From the NCBI GenBank assembly GCA_020050685.1, contig JAGVKG010000016.1, positions 124,001-188,000 on the forward strand: DNA of 64,000 nucleotides, given 5' to 3'. Numbering within the stretch: position 1 is the first letter of the stretch; each line of letters opens with the position of its first letter. The DNA is from Candidatus Obscuribacterales bacterium. Lineage in GTDB: Bacteria; Cyanobacteriota; Vampirovibrionia; Obscuribacterales; Obscuribacteraceae. A program made the translations under genes and the position numbers. Below the pieces are notes generated by a model that was not told where the DNA came from, did no database searches, and worked only from the letters and a program-made list of their open reading frames with translations. Positions 8,501-23,500 of the stretch are shown piece by piece.

Positions 8501-11500
8501 AGCGGAAATGCTCGCGGTGCTTTGTTGACTTTCAATGTCCCTTCACAAGGTGATGGCACATTTACACTCACAGGGTCATTGGCATCCCTAACTGGAATCG
8601 GCACAGGCAATGGTGGCTCACTTACAATTGCTGTTGCTAGTCAAAATGTTTTGAGCCTGTCAAATACATTCAACACAAATTCCGGATCAAGTGGTGGCGC
8701 AGGTGGTACGGTATCGATTAAGAATACGGGTTCCGGCGGTATCAACATTTCTTCTTCAGGCAATATCACAACCAATGGCGCAGGCGGAGCCGGCGGCACA
8801 ATTATGATTGATGCTGGTATCGGCACGCTGATCATGCCAGGACAAACACTTGCTGCTAATGCAGGTGGTGGCAATTTTAATGGTGGTAGCGTAACTGTCA
8901 AAGGTGGCACTATTACCGCAACTGGTGCACCGCTTGCCTTAAGTGCCAATGCTGCCGGTACAGGTAATGGTGGCACCATCACTGTTCTCACAACCGCATT
9001 TAATTCCGACTTGACTGTCGGTAGCAGTGCCGGAAATATTTCAGTATCGGCAACTGGTGGTTCTGCAGCTAATACCGGCAATGGTGGCACTGTATCGATT
9101 ACAGCTGGACGTGACGTAACTGTAAATTCAGCGCAGATTACCGCTGGACCAGCCGGCACTGGCGGTGTTGGTGCCAACGTAACTTTGGCCACATCGGCTG
9201 CCGGTGGTGGCGCGCTCACCGTTAATGGTGCACTTTCTGTAAACGGTGTTGGTTCAAGCAATGGCGGACAAATTCAATTGACTGCTAATAGCTCGTCACC
9301 AATTACAATTAATGCAAACCTGACGGCTAATGCTGGATCAAGCGGCGGTAGCGGCGGCACTATTACAATTAACAATAGCGGACTTGGAGGCATAGCAACA
9401 TCCGGCGCTTCGGCATTTAGTGTTAATGGTAATAATTCTGTTGGTGGCAATATCACAATTACCGGTGCAAGTTTTTCTGTTAGCGGTAGTAACTTGGCGC
9501 TTAATACAAATGGTGGCGGCTCGGGTAATGGCGGCACGATTTCTGTTACTACAAATGGCGCTGCCGGCGATCTCAATGTTGGCAGCTCTTCCGGACAGTT
9601 TTCCGTTTCGTCTACCAGCGGTTCAAGTGGTGGCAACGGTGGCAGCATTACTGTCTCTGCTTCTCGCAATCTCAGTGCCAGTATGTCAGCAATCACCATT
9701 GGTGCACTTGGCACCAATGGCAATGGCGGTTCGGTTACTTTGCGTGGGGCTACTAGCGTTACATCTGGTACCACGCAGCTAACTGGTGCCTTGAGCGTCA
9801 ATGGTGCCGGCAATGGAACCGGCGGTCAGGTAACGATTACCTCCAATGGTAGTTCTCCAATTACAATCGGCGGGAGCATTACCGCTAATGGCGGCAGCAA
9901 CAGTGGCACTGCCGGTAACATAAGTATTACATCCCAATTGACGGGTGGTATTACCACAACTGGCAGCACAAGTATTTCCAGTACCGGCAATTCATCTTTC
10001 AGCGCCGGTATTAGCTTGATCGCCGATGGAGACCCCATAATTTTTGCACCGGGTAGTATCACTAGCGATGCGTTGACCAACAATACTAATAGCAGTTCGA
10101 TAACCGTAAGAGGCGGTAGCATATCGGTAAGTTCCGGTACTTTGACTCTTAACGCCAATGGTTTAGGTACAGGCAACGGTGGTACCGTATCTGTAACAAC
10201 TAATGGTGGCACGAGCAGCAATTTGAGCGTAGGCACGGGCGCAAATCAAATTGCCGTTGTTGCTCGTAGTGGCACAGCTTCTGGTACCGGTGGTACGGTA
10301 ACCTTCAATGCCAATGGTAGTTTGACGGTTGATCCAAGCGGTATCAACGTATCGCCGGCTGGTACCAACGGCAATGGTGGACAGATTTTCTTGAATGCAC
10401 TCGGGGCCGGCTTAACTGTGACTGGTCCGATTAGTGTCAATGGAGTTGGCACAGGCAATGGCGGTCGAATCGATATTGTTGTCAATCATAATTTGACCGG
10501 ACAAAATACTGCTACCAATTTGAATGGCACGATTACAGCCAACGCTGGAACCACTGGTAGTTCTGGTGGAACGATCAATATCTTCAATAATATTTCCAGC
10601 CAATCGGGCGGCATTACTTTTACAAGTCCACTGGCTATTGCTGCAAATGGAAACACAAGCGGCGGTGGAAGTATCCAAATATCCGTATCCGGCTCGACAA
10701 ATACGATTACGATGCCGAGTGGCTCAATATCAGCCAATGGTGGCGGCACAGGCGGCAGTGGTAATTTTATTCAGGTTAATGCCGGATTTTTAGATATCAC
10801 AGGTGGCGCGCTCACTTTCAATTTGAATGGATCTGGAACTGGTAGCGGCGGTCAGGTGAATGTTTTTGCCAACAATTCTTTAGCTGACCTTGCTGTAGGC
10901 TCCGGCACAGGACAGATGATTATTAATGCTCAGAGCGGTGCAAGCGGTGGCAATGGTGGCAGACTGACTGTTCAGGCGGGCAGAAATGTGACAGTAAATC
11001 CAGCCGGCCTTTCTCTTAATCCACTGGGCACCAATGGCAGCGGCGCCCAAATGACTTTTAATAGCGCTAATTCCGGAACCGGAAATCTTTTGATTAGTGG
11101 AAGTTTGGCCGCCAATGGTGTAGGCACGGGATCAGGCGGACTGATTGTCTTGCGTAGTGGTAGTGATACTACATTCAATGTCGGCGCTACTTCCGGCAAC
11201 ACAAATGGCGTTATGGGTTCACTTTCTGCGCAAGCAGGCACCGGAAGCAATGCAACTGGTGGAAATATCCAGATCTACAATCCCAAGACCGGTGGTATCA
11301 CAATATCAAACTTGAGCAATCTATCAGTTGCCACAACAACTGGTCAAGGCGGCAGCATTACGATTCAATCAACTGGAAGTAATGCCGGGCCTTTGGCATT
11401 AGGTTCAGGAACAATGTCTGTTGATGCCGGCGGCACATCGGCCAGTGGTGGCACTATTAACCTTGCCGGTTCTGCATTGGCAGTAACCGGTGGTGTCTTG

Positions 11501-14500
11501 ACCTTAAGTGGAAATGCAACTGGTACAGGCACAGGCGCAAATATCACAGTCACCACGAGCTCCAACACTGGTGATATAACGATTGGATTATCAACCGGCA
11601 ATCTAAAGATATTTGCCAAGGGTGGGTCCGCAAGCTCATCCTCTGGTAATGGCGGTCAAGTTATAGTTAATTCGGCCGGTGATTTGACTGTCAATTCTCC
11701 ATCGACTAATTTGGTGGCTTCTCCTCAAGGTACGAATGGACAAGGAGCAAGAATTACCCTTTCTGCTGGAAACAGTAACGGTTCCGGTAATTTGCTCATT
11801 AATGGCTCGATTGATGGCAATAGCGTGGGCAATTCCAGTGGTGGCAATGTTACGCTGACAACAGCCAGCTCCGCTCCATTTATTGTTGGGTCACCGACAG
11901 TAAGTGGTGTAAGCGGCACCGTTTCTGCAAATGCTGGTCCAACCGGATTCCAGGGTGGCACAGTAAGCATCACGACTAATTCCGGCAGTAGCTTTAATAG
12001 TGGCGGTTTGACTATTACCAATCCATCCAGCATTTCTGTCAGTGCTGCTGATGGGTCAGGTGGGACCATCAATCTGAATTCAGGCACAGGCACAAATGGC
12101 GGAGTGCTAACAATTGGTAGTGGCACCATGACCGCATCTGGTGCGGGGACGAATCGTGGCGGTGGTCAAATCAATTTCTCAGGTGCAAGTCTTTCGGTTA
12201 GTGGTGGTAATTTGGCATTGGTTGCAAATTCCACCGGTACTGGAAATGGCGGATCAATTTCGGTCAATATGAATGGCTTGAACAACGCTTTAACCGTTGG
12301 TAATGCATCAGGCAATATTTCTGTCTCTGCATTCGGCGGCACTGCCGGACAGTCCGGTGGCAACGGCGGACAGGTGCAATTTTTTGCTGGTGGTAATTTA
12401 ACAGTAGACATGAATGCAGTCAACGCAGGACCTAAGGGTACATCGGGATCGGGCATGCGTTTTACTGCCCGGGCCGGACAAAATGGCAGTGGTACATTAC
12501 AAGTTACCGGTGCAATTGACTCTGCTGCAGTTGGCTCAAATTCCGGTGGCTTTATTGATTTGAGCGCTAATAATGGCATGACATTAAACGGCAACATGAA
12601 TACCAGTGGTTCTTCTGCCGGATCAATTAACGTGAGTTCAACCGGCAATCTTACTTTTACATCAGCACTTTCTCTATTAGCAAATTCATCCACTAGTTCC
12701 GGTGCCTCAATTCAAGTCAATGTTTCCAATGGCCAAATCATTGCCGGATCCGGTGGTGTGGTTTCATCCAATGGCGGAGGAAGTTTTGGATCCGGAGGAT
12801 TTGTTCGCCTTTCCGCTACTAGTATTTCTGTTGGCTCCGGGCTAGCAATTACTGCCAATGCTGCTACCACCAACACAGGTGGCACGGTGCAGCTTGTCAC
12901 CTCTGCTACGGATTCCACTGGTAATCTTGAAATTGGTTCGGGTGCCGGAAAAATATCTGTTTCTGCTACAGGCGGCACGTCCGGATCTAATAGTGGTAAT
13001 GGCGGACAGGTAACTGTTCAGGCGGGAGGACAACTTACTGTTGCCGGTACTTCGCTAAATGCTGCACCACTTGGCCTTAATGGTAGTGGTGCCCGTTATA
13101 CATTTACGGCCGGTGTGCTTGGCTCAACATTTAATGGTGCCTTGGATGCTTCTGGTGTCGGCACGGGCAGTGCCGGATTTATTTCTATTACCTCCGGTGG
13201 TTCATCAGGTGGTACCGTACCACTTGTGGTGCAGGGAACGCTCAGCACTACCGGCGGACGCCTCGGTGGCACGGGTGGATCAATTACCTTGCTTTCTAAT
13301 GGTACCGGTGGCGTTACTCTTGGTACCGGTGGCAATTTGGTGACAGATTCCTACGCCGGCTCCGCTGGTGATATTAGTGTCACAGCCAATGGTGGACCCC
13401 TCACAATTAGTTCCAATTTGATCCAAGCCAATGCCCGGACTACACCAGGAACAATTTTGCTTAAGGGCAATTCCATGGTGGTTAATGGCGCACAAGGTGT
13501 ACAAGTTAACTCTAACGGTGGAGTTGGTTCACGCGGTGGCAATATCACTATAGAAACAACCGCTGCCGGTGGCAATTTGACTGTTGCTGCCAATCAGTTT
13601 CATGTTAGTGCAACCGGGACGGCAACAAGTGGCAGCAATGGATCAATATTGATTAAGGCCGGCGGTAACTTGACAGTTGATGGTGCATATTTGTTGGTTG
13701 GATCTGGTGCTGCCAGCTCCGGAGTGGGCGGCACAATTGATTTGCAAGCCCGCGGACTCGGCACTGCATCACCGGCCAATGGCAATTTGTTAGTAACTGG
13801 AACGCTTACTGCTAACGGTGGTTATGGTGGCAATAATGCCGGTGGTACTATTTCTCTTACTTCCACCGGTCCAAATGCTTTTGTAGTTGGTCCGTCTGCT
13901 TCTGTCAGTGGTATCACTGGCAGCGCCAAGGCAAATGGCTACGGAACCGGATCTGCCGGCAGTGTGAAAGTATTTAATAACGGAACCGGTGGTATTGATG
14001 TTCAAGCTCCTGGCAATCTGTCTGTTACAAGTACTGGTGGAAGTGCCGGCACAATTCAAATTGCTGCAGGCACAGGACCGCTTACCTTTGCTGCAGGTAC
14101 AGTTGCCGCAAATGGTGCAGGCAACGGCTCTGGTGGCACGGTTACTCTGACTGCAGATAGTTTAACTGTCAGTGGTGGTGTTTTGAATTTTTCTTTGAAC
14201 GGATCAGGCACTGGTGCCGGTGGTAATCTTTCAATTACAACCAACTCGACTACTACCGGGCTAACCTTTGGTAATGCAAGTGGCAACTTGAGCCTATCTG
14301 CTCGTGGCGGATCAGTGGGAGCGACATCAGCAGATGGCGGTAATCTTACAGCTTCCACACGTGCTGCACTGGTCGTCAATGTCAGTGCCCTTCAATTGGG
14401 TACACAAGCTCAAAGCGGTAGCGGCAGCGACATCAATTTGTCTACACTGGGTGCCGGATCAATAACGGTTATCGGCAATCCTATAATGAATGGGGTTGGT

Positions 14501-17500
14501 TCCGGTGACGGCGGTAGCATCATTGTCAATGCAACAGGCACTGGTAATGTCTCGATATCAGGTACGCTTTCGGCACAAGGTGGAACAACTGGTGGGGCAG
14601 GTGGCATCATCACCATCGCCGGCACGAAGACAGTAACTTTAACTGGTGCAACTGCCATCAATGCCTCTGGTGGCTTTGGCTCCGGTGGTCAGATAACGAT
14701 CAATGCACCAAGTTCGAGCTTGAGTTTGACCTCTGGTACCATTTCCGCATCTGGCGGCTTAGGTGGTGCCACAGGTGGTCAAGTTTCACTGACTGCTTCC
14801 AGCTTAAGTATTTCCGCTGGTGCGCTTACGCTTTCTGCCAATGGTTTAGGCAGAGGCAACGGTGGACAAGTTTTAGTTACAACAACTGGTGTTGCCAGCG
14901 CGCTTACTGTTGGTAGTGGCACTGGTGGACTAATTCTTTCGGCCACAGGTGGATCGGCCGGAGCAGCCAAAGCCAATAGTGGTGTAATTTCAGTAGTTGC
15001 TGGTGGCAGTCTTGCTGTGGACACTGGTTCCATTTCAGCCAATACATTTGCAAATAACGGCAACGGTGCCAGTATTACTTTGTCGGCAGGCGCTACGGTA
15101 TCCGGTGTGCTTTCCATAAATGGTGCGCTTTCCGCAAATGGAGTTGGGGTTGGCAATGGTGGCACTATTACTTTGCGATCGGTTGGCAATACGGCAATGT
15201 CGCTAGTCGGCAATATTACTGCTAATGCCGGCGCAAGTTCCGGCACAGCTGGTACGGTTTCTCTGACCCAAATTGGCGCTGGGGGAATTAACTTAAGCGG
15301 TGCTACAAATCTCGCGGCTAATGCGACCAACGGTGCTGGAGGCACAGTTCAAATTGTTTCGGCAAAGGGCGCTGTCAACCTTAATGGAGGCACAGTTTCG
15401 GCAAATGCCGGCACTGGCAATTTCAGTGGTGGTACGATTCAAATTACAGTGGACACATTGACTGTAAGCAGTTCCACGCTCGCCCTTAGTGCCAACGCCT
15501 CCGGTACAGGTTCAGGAGGATCGGTAACAGTAACGGCATCCGATGCCAATGCGAACTTAACTGTGGGTAGTGCCAGTGGTAATCTAACAATTTCTGCCAT
15601 CGGTGGCTCTTCAGCCGGCAATGGTGGACAGGTTACCGTATCGGCAGGCAAAAATGTGACGATTAATTCCAGCCTGGCCAATCTCAACGCTGCGCCCCAA
15701 GGTACAAATGGTAATGGTGCCTCATTTACATTTGCTGCTGGCACTGCTGGTATCGGTACTGGCACATTGTCAATTAGTGGAGCTTTGGTTGCTAGCGGCG
15801 TTGGAGCTGGAAATGGCGGAGCAATAACACTGGGCAGTGCCGGTACCTCAGACATCAGTTTGGGCGGATCCCTAAGTGCCAATGCTGGTGCAAGTGGCAC
15901 CAATGGTGGAAATATTTCCATTACAGAAACCGGGGTTGGTGGCATTTCCTTTGCTAGTGGTTCTTCTATCCAAAGTAATGGACAAAATGGAGTTGGCGGC
16001 AATATCAATATTCAAGCAAATGCCGGAGTGATCACAGCACCAAATTTGACGGTCTCGGCAAATGGTGGTGGTAGCTCTGGCAACGGTGGCACCATTCAGT
16101 TTGTCGGCAAATCATTTTCTGTAAGTGGTGCGCCGCTTACTCTTAATGCTAATGCTGCCGGATCCGGAAATGGTGGCTCTGTTACTGTCAAGACCCTTGG
16201 CACGGGTGCGCTTACTATCGGCACTGCAAATACACATGTTCAAATTTCTGCAAAGGGCGGTCCATCGGGTGGCAATGGTGGCACTCTTTTGGTCACCTCG
16301 GGTGCAGACTTAACGATTGCTCCTGCTGCCGCAACTGCAGGACCATTGGCTGGCAATGGTAATGGTGCCAGCATGACATTTACGGCAGGCACATTAACCG
16401 ATGGCAATCTGCTTGTCAGCGGTGCTCTCAATGGCAATGGCTCAGGTACTGGTAATGGTGGCACCATCAACTTAACTACCAATAGCTCAGTGGCTCTCAA
16501 TATCGGCTCGGCCGTGACAAATGGCACCACCGGTGCGCTGACTGTAAATGCAGGCACGTCTGGTGCTGGTGGCGCAATTTCCTTAACCAATCGCGGTACC
16601 GGTGGCATAACTGTGCCTGCTATCGGAAATCTTTCGCTGACCGCAACCAATGGGCAAGGCGGCAGTCTGACGATGGCGGCAAATGCCGGAGTCTTGACTA
16701 TCGCTAGTGGTGCCTTATCGGTTTCGGCCGCTGGCGGAAATTTCAATGGTGGCATTGTTAATTTTAGCGGACTTTCACTTACGGTTAGTGGTGCTGGTGC
16801 TCTGGCATTAAGCGCTAATGGTGCTGGTTCCGGCAATGGCGGACAAATTACTGTAGCTGCAGCTTCTTATTCAAGCAATATCACAGTCGGCACTGCTGCC
16901 GGTAATTTGGTCTTGAGTGCAACGGGTGGCACTGGTGGTGGTACACCTTCAAGTGCTGGAAATGGTGGCACCGTAAATCTGACTGTCGGTAATAACCTTA
17001 TTGTGAACGGCGCATCGCTTGTTGCAAATCCGTTGGGAACAAACGGTAATGGTGCAACTGTCAACTTGAATGTCAATTCGCAAGGACTGGGGCAATTGCA
17101 AATTATTGGTGATCTGCTCTTAAATGGCCGTGGTACCGGTAATGGTGGGCAATTAACAATCAACGCCAGCACCCAAAACCCAATAAGCATTGGTGGAAAC
17201 CTGGGTGTTGCTTCTGGTTTGGCCGGTGGCACCGGCGGTTCAGTTAACATTACCAATACTGGAACTGGTGGCATCACCATGACTGGAACCGGTGGGCTTA
17301 GTGCCAATGCTGCCGGCGGTAGCGGTGGCACCATTAGACTGACTGCTAATGTTGGGGCAATTACTGTAGCTGGACAAACAATTTCGGCCAACTCCGGTGG
17401 CGGCAATTTCAATGCTGGTACGATAAATCTTACTGGGCTTTCCTTGTCGATAACAGGCAGCTCAGCTCTCAGTCTTGTTGCCAATGCCTCCGGCACAGGA

Positions 17501-20500
17501 CGTGGCGGTACTCTTACCGTATCAACCTTGGCTTCGTCAAGCGACCTGGTTGTCGGTAATGCCGCTCAACAGGTAAATGTTACCGCTCAGGGCGGATCGG
17601 CAGGATCTACATCTGGTGATGGTGGCACGATTACTGTTGCCGCCGGACGTAATTTGACCGTTGCTCCAGCCTCCGTCAACGCAGCTCCAATAGGTACAAA
17701 TGGTAGAGGTGGATCGGTGACACTGACTGCCGGACAATCTATGGGTGGGACCTTAACCGTAAGTGGTGCCATGAATGTTAACGGGAAGGGAACTGGTGGC
17801 GGTGGAACGCTTAATTTGACTGCTAACAGCCCAACCAACATTGCACTTTCCGGTAATTTGACGGCCGACGCAGGTTTAAATGGTGGATTTGGCGGGAGTA
17901 TTTCCGTCATAAATAATGGAACGGGTGGTATCACTACTACTGGTGTTTCAAGCATCAGCGTCAATGGCAAAGATTCCAGCGGTGGTTCAATTACCCTGCG
18001 TGGAACCGCTATTACCATAAATGGTGCCAAGTTGATGCTTACTGCAAATGCCGGTGGTAGCTCAAGCGGTGGTTCAATTTCAGTTACTGCATCCGGAGCC
18101 GGCGGCGATCTAACCGTTGGTAATGCCGTTGGCCAAATTGGACTTTCAGCAACCGGTGGTTCAGCCGGCGCAACCTTTGGTAGTGGCGGTCAAGTAACTC
18201 TTTCTGCAGGACGAAATCTCAACTTTGACAGCAGTCAAGCTGATGTCTCGCCATTGAGTATTAATGGAAGCGGTGGCAGGATCACACTTAGCGGATCGAC
18301 TGCTTCCGGTGCAAATGGATCCGTACAAATAAATGGTGCAATTACAGTAAATGGTAATGGTACCGGAAATGGCGGCAATATCAGCATATCTTCAAGCGGC
18401 ACACTGCCTCTGGTAATTTCCAACAACCTGGTTGCTAACGCTGCGACTGGATCCAGCTTTGGCGGATCGATATTCATTAGTCATAGTGGAACCGGCGGCA
18501 TCAATTATTCCGGTTCAAATATTCAGGCTCAAGGTGGTGGCTCAATTACTATGAGCTCTTCTAGTGGGCCGGTTACAAGCTCTGGTGGCTCGATGTCTGT
18601 TGATGGGATTGGTGGAAACACGGCTGGTGGTTCCATTAGTATTAGCTCCTCAACTCTTTCTGTCAGTGGCGGTTCATTAACCCTGAGTGCCAATGGTTTT
18701 GGTGCTGGACGTGGCGGTAGCGTAACTGTGAGCACATCCAATGCCAGTGGCAATATGACCATCGATAATACTCTCGGTGGCATCATTATTTCAGCACGAG
18801 GCGGGGTAGCAGCGGGCGATGGTGGCACAGTGACTCTTTCTGCCGGCGGCAGTTTGATTGTTGATACAACTGCAATCACGGCCGGACCCCAAGCCGGAAA
18901 TAGTAATGGGGCTCGTTTCATATTTTCTGCATCAGGAAGCAACTTGAATGTAACTGGTGCTTTAGATGCAAGCGGACTTGGTACTGGTAATGGAGGACAG
19001 ATAACAATGTCCGTACCATCGTCCACCACAAATGATCCTGCTATTCATATTGATGGTGCTCTTTTGGCAAATTCAGGTAATTTAGGTGGAAGTGGCGGCA
19101 GCATCAAAATTACAAACAATGATCGGGATATTGATTCAAATGGAATCACTTTTGATAGTAACGTAAGTATTTCTGCCAACGGACAGGATCTGGGAGGGGT
19201 AATTGAGTTAGTATCAAAAGTGCTAAAGATTGTTATTTTCAATGATGTCGGACCACCTACCGAGCAATGGGTTGGCGGTTCCATCACCATTCCTGGTGGT
19301 ACTATTTCGGCAGCTGGTGGCTCCTCGTCCGCAAATACAGGCGTCATAACATTGTCGGCCCTATCGATTGGGGTTGGAGCATCAGCTCTTATATTGAATG
19401 CAGACGCAGCAAATGATCGCAATGGCGGTAATGTTTCGGTTTCAACATTTGATCTGAATACTGACTTGGTAATTGGTAACAATCCTGGTCAAATATCAAT
19501 TTTAGCCAGGGGCGGATCCACTGGATCTGCAGCTGGAGATGGTGGCAAGGTAACGCTTGGTACACTCAGCAACTTGATTGTCAACCCAAGCAGCCTGCTG
19601 ACCTCACCACGTGGGACCAATGGCAAGGGCGCACTTTTGACATTTAATTCACCAAAGAATGTACTTATAACATCGAGCCTTAATGTAAATGGAGTCGGTA
19701 CCGGTGACGGTGGAACCATAAGCATTAGTGCTCCAAGCACGACTGATGTATTCAATGTTGGCTCGGCAACAACCAATGGTGTTATTGGTTCACTACAAGC
19801 TCAGGGGGGATCCGCCGGTGGTGCCGGCGGCAAGATCACAATCAATGGAGTAGGAACGCAAGTTGGTGGATCCTTTGACAGCGTCACATTTGATAAAATT
19901 GTTTCAGCTGGATTTAGCCTTGATAATCCGGCAAATATTTCTGTTTCGTCAGCTTCTGGCAAAGGCGGAATTATTGAACTTAACTATGGGTTTTTCAATT
20001 TTGGTACCGAGTGGAAGGGCGCACCGACTTCGTTCGGCACCGGTACATTAGCTGCCAATGCCGGTGACGGAAATGGTGGCTCAATTTCCATAATTGCATC
20101 AGTATTACAAGTTGCAAGTGGTCCGCTTACCATAAGCGCCAATGCAGCCGGAGTCGGAAATGGTGGATCAATTTCAATCAGAACCACAAATCCAATTTCG
20201 TCAAATCCAAATACTAGCGGCGATATTACAATAGGTAGTGCTAGCGGTCAGTTGATCTTGTCTGCAACCGGCGGCTCTGTTGGTTCTATAGCGGGCAATG
20301 GTGGTGCGGTAACTGTTCAGTCGGCAGGTAATATCACAGTTTCTCCTGCCTCATTGACAGCCGGACCACTTGGTACCAACGGTAATGGTGCCCAATTTAC
20401 ATTCTTTGCTGGTACCAACTACTCGGGGGGTAAAGCTGGAGATCTGTTGATACTTGACGATCTCGTGGTCAATGGTGTTGGTTCGGGAAACGGCGGACAA

Positions 20501-23500
20501 ATAAACATACATGTCGCAAGTAATCTTGCCTTTAATATGGGAGCGCCAATTACAAATGGTGTCGATGGTGCACTGAGTGCAAATGCTGGAGCAACAGGCA
20601 CTACAGGTGGCGCTATTAGTCTAAGAACCTACACGGTTTCTAATTTGCTGGGTGCTAGTAACAACCAAGGAATAACTGTTGCTGATCCTTCATTTCTTTC
20701 TGTCAGTGCTCCTGCTGGAAGTGGTGGCACGATAAGTCTGGTTGCTGCACCGGGACCCGGCTCAACTGATGCCGGTCCACTAACTGTAGCAAATGGCACA
20801 TTGTCAACCGGCGCTGGTTCAGGCTCTGGCGGCTCCATAGTACTTTATGGAAAGACACTGTCCGTTACTGGAGGACAACTTGCTTTGGTTGCAAGTGGTG
20901 CTCAGGATGGAAATGGTGGGAGTGTATCAATTACTACTAATAGTCCATCAGGTGCAATTGCTATTGGCGCGGGCGCGATTGTTGTATCTGCGACCGGCGG
21001 CTCATCCGGATCGCAACTAGGAGATGGAGGAAGCCTAACTGTCGGCGCAGGCGGAAACGTCACTATCGATATGGCTAGTGTTAACCTTGGTCCGCAAGGC
21101 GATAATGGACGCGGCTTTAATTTAACTGTTAATGCCGGCGGAACAAATAGTTCCGGGTCGGTGCAGTTGACCGGTGCCATTCTTGCCTCCGGTATTGGCA
21201 CGGGCAGTGGTGGCACAATCAACATGACTGCAAATAACGGTGTTACTTTAAATGGTACAGTTAATGTCAACGGGCGCAATGCCGGATCACTGACAATTAA
21301 TTCAACCGGCACCGGCGGCATCACATTCACTTCAGCAATAAACATCTCGGCTAATGCAACAAGCGGAGCAGGGGGAACGATTACCCTCAATGCAAATCTG
21401 GGAGTGCTTAATTTGGCTAGTGCGGGCAATATGTCAGCTAATGCCGGCGGTGGCAATTTCAATGGTGGCACAGTTGACATTCAGTCCGGAGGTATGACCT
21501 TTGCTGGATCAAACCTTTTCTTTAGCGCCAATGCATCTGGCTCTGGCAATGGTGGCAAAGTCCAGGTTCTTTCCAATAACTCAGATGCGGTTGGCGATCT
21601 TAGTATCGGATTGGGAGCCAACCAAATAAGTGCATCCGCTACAGGTGGTTCCTTGGGATCTGTAGGTGGAGATGGTGGATCGGTGATCTTAACGGCTTCA
21701 GGAGCATTGAGCGTCGATCCTTCGGCAATTAATGTAAATCCACAAGGCGAAAATGGATCGGGCGGAGTATTGAATCTTAGCGCCGGGTCTCGAGGCATGA
21801 CTTTGTCCGCTGCGCTCAGTGCAAATGGTGTTGGTACAGGCAGCGGTGGCGGCATAACCCTGTCGGCGTCCGGTGGCGGTGGCACCTCGCAACCGTTCAA
21901 TCTCAATGTTGGTCTTTCAGTGAATGGTGGCAAGTTAGGCGGCAATGGCGGCACTATCAATATTATTTCGACAGGACTTGATGGCATGGTCATTTCCAAT
22001 CCTGCGACGATTACTGCTAATTCTACCGGTGGAAGCGGTGGCACCATCATTATTGGTACTGGTGAAGGACCTCTTTCTATTGGAATAGCCTCAATTCAAG
22101 CTAGTACCACTGCTGCCGGCTTCAATGGTGGCACAATTACTGTCTTTGGTAACTTGGTCAATGTTACTAGCCCAAGTGGAGTGACAATAAGCGCCAACGC
22201 TGGACCAGGCGGTGCCGGTGGAAAGGTTAGCATTGATCAAGATTCGTCAGTCGGCGATCTGGTTATTGGTGCCAATCAAATAATGATTTCTGTAATTGGT
22301 GGTTCTGTCTCAACAGGAACATTTTCTCCTAATGGTACAGTCACCCTTAAGACTGGCCGGAACCTAACTGTGGATCCCAACTTTATTCAGGCTGGTCCGC
22401 TTGTTTCCCAGTCTGGCGATGGTGCAAGTCTAGATTTCAGAGCCTTAGGTCCCGATCCAGCTGTGTCTGGTAATTTGCTGATTACTGGAAATATTAGTGC
22501 AAGTGCTGCAGTCGGTGGTGGCAGAGCAGGATCGATCTTTTTGATTAGTAATAGTTCCACAGCCTTTGTCCTAGGTTCGACTATTACCAATGGAGTCACG
22601 GGCACGCTTCAGGCTAACTCTTATGGTAATGGTGCCAGTGGGCAGATTTCTATAGGAGCAAGAGGCACGGGCGGTCTCAATGTTCAACAGCCTGGCAATA
22701 TTTCTGTCTCCACGGCAGGGGGAGCTGGCGGTTCGATTTCGCTCTTTACTCCTCAAACCTTGGTGATTTCTGCCGGTACTCTTGCTGCTGATGCGCGCGG
22801 CACTGGATCTAATGCTGGTGGCAGCATAACTTTTGAAAGCGGTAGCCTGACCATAAGTGGTGGGGTGCTGGCGCTGCGTGCCAATGCGGCAGGCACCGGC
22901 AATGGCGGTACTATATCTATTACAACTACTGGTACAAATGGCGATGTTTCGATAGGAAATACTACCGGCTCCTTGAGTATTAGTGCCACCAGTGGCTCGG
23001 TCGGCAGCAGCACCTCAACAACCGGTGGTACTTTGACTATTAAAGCTGTACATAATGTCACCATAAATCCCGCAGCGCTAAATCTAGATCCACAGGGTCT
23101 CACTGGGCAGGGCGGTACTCTCAACCTCACGCTCAATACTGCCGGCAATGGTAGCGCAAATATTACCAGTGCTCTGGTCTTATCTGGCGCAGGATCCGGC
23201 CGAGGTGGAACTATTTCAATTACAACTACAGGTAGTGGTGCCCTTGGTCTTACTAATGGATTGTCTGTGCCAGGCGGACCATTCGGTGGCAATGGTGGCA
23301 CCATTACAATTAGTGCACAAGGTGGTATCAATTTAGCAAACTCAGCCATAATTGCAGCAAATGCTTTTTGGGGCTCGGGTGGAACTATTACAATCAGTAC
23401 ACCAAATTCCGCCTTTACAGCAGCTGGTGGTACCATTTCGGCCAATGCCGGTGGCGCTATCGGCTCCAGTGGTGGCAATGTCACAATCACTGCTTCGACC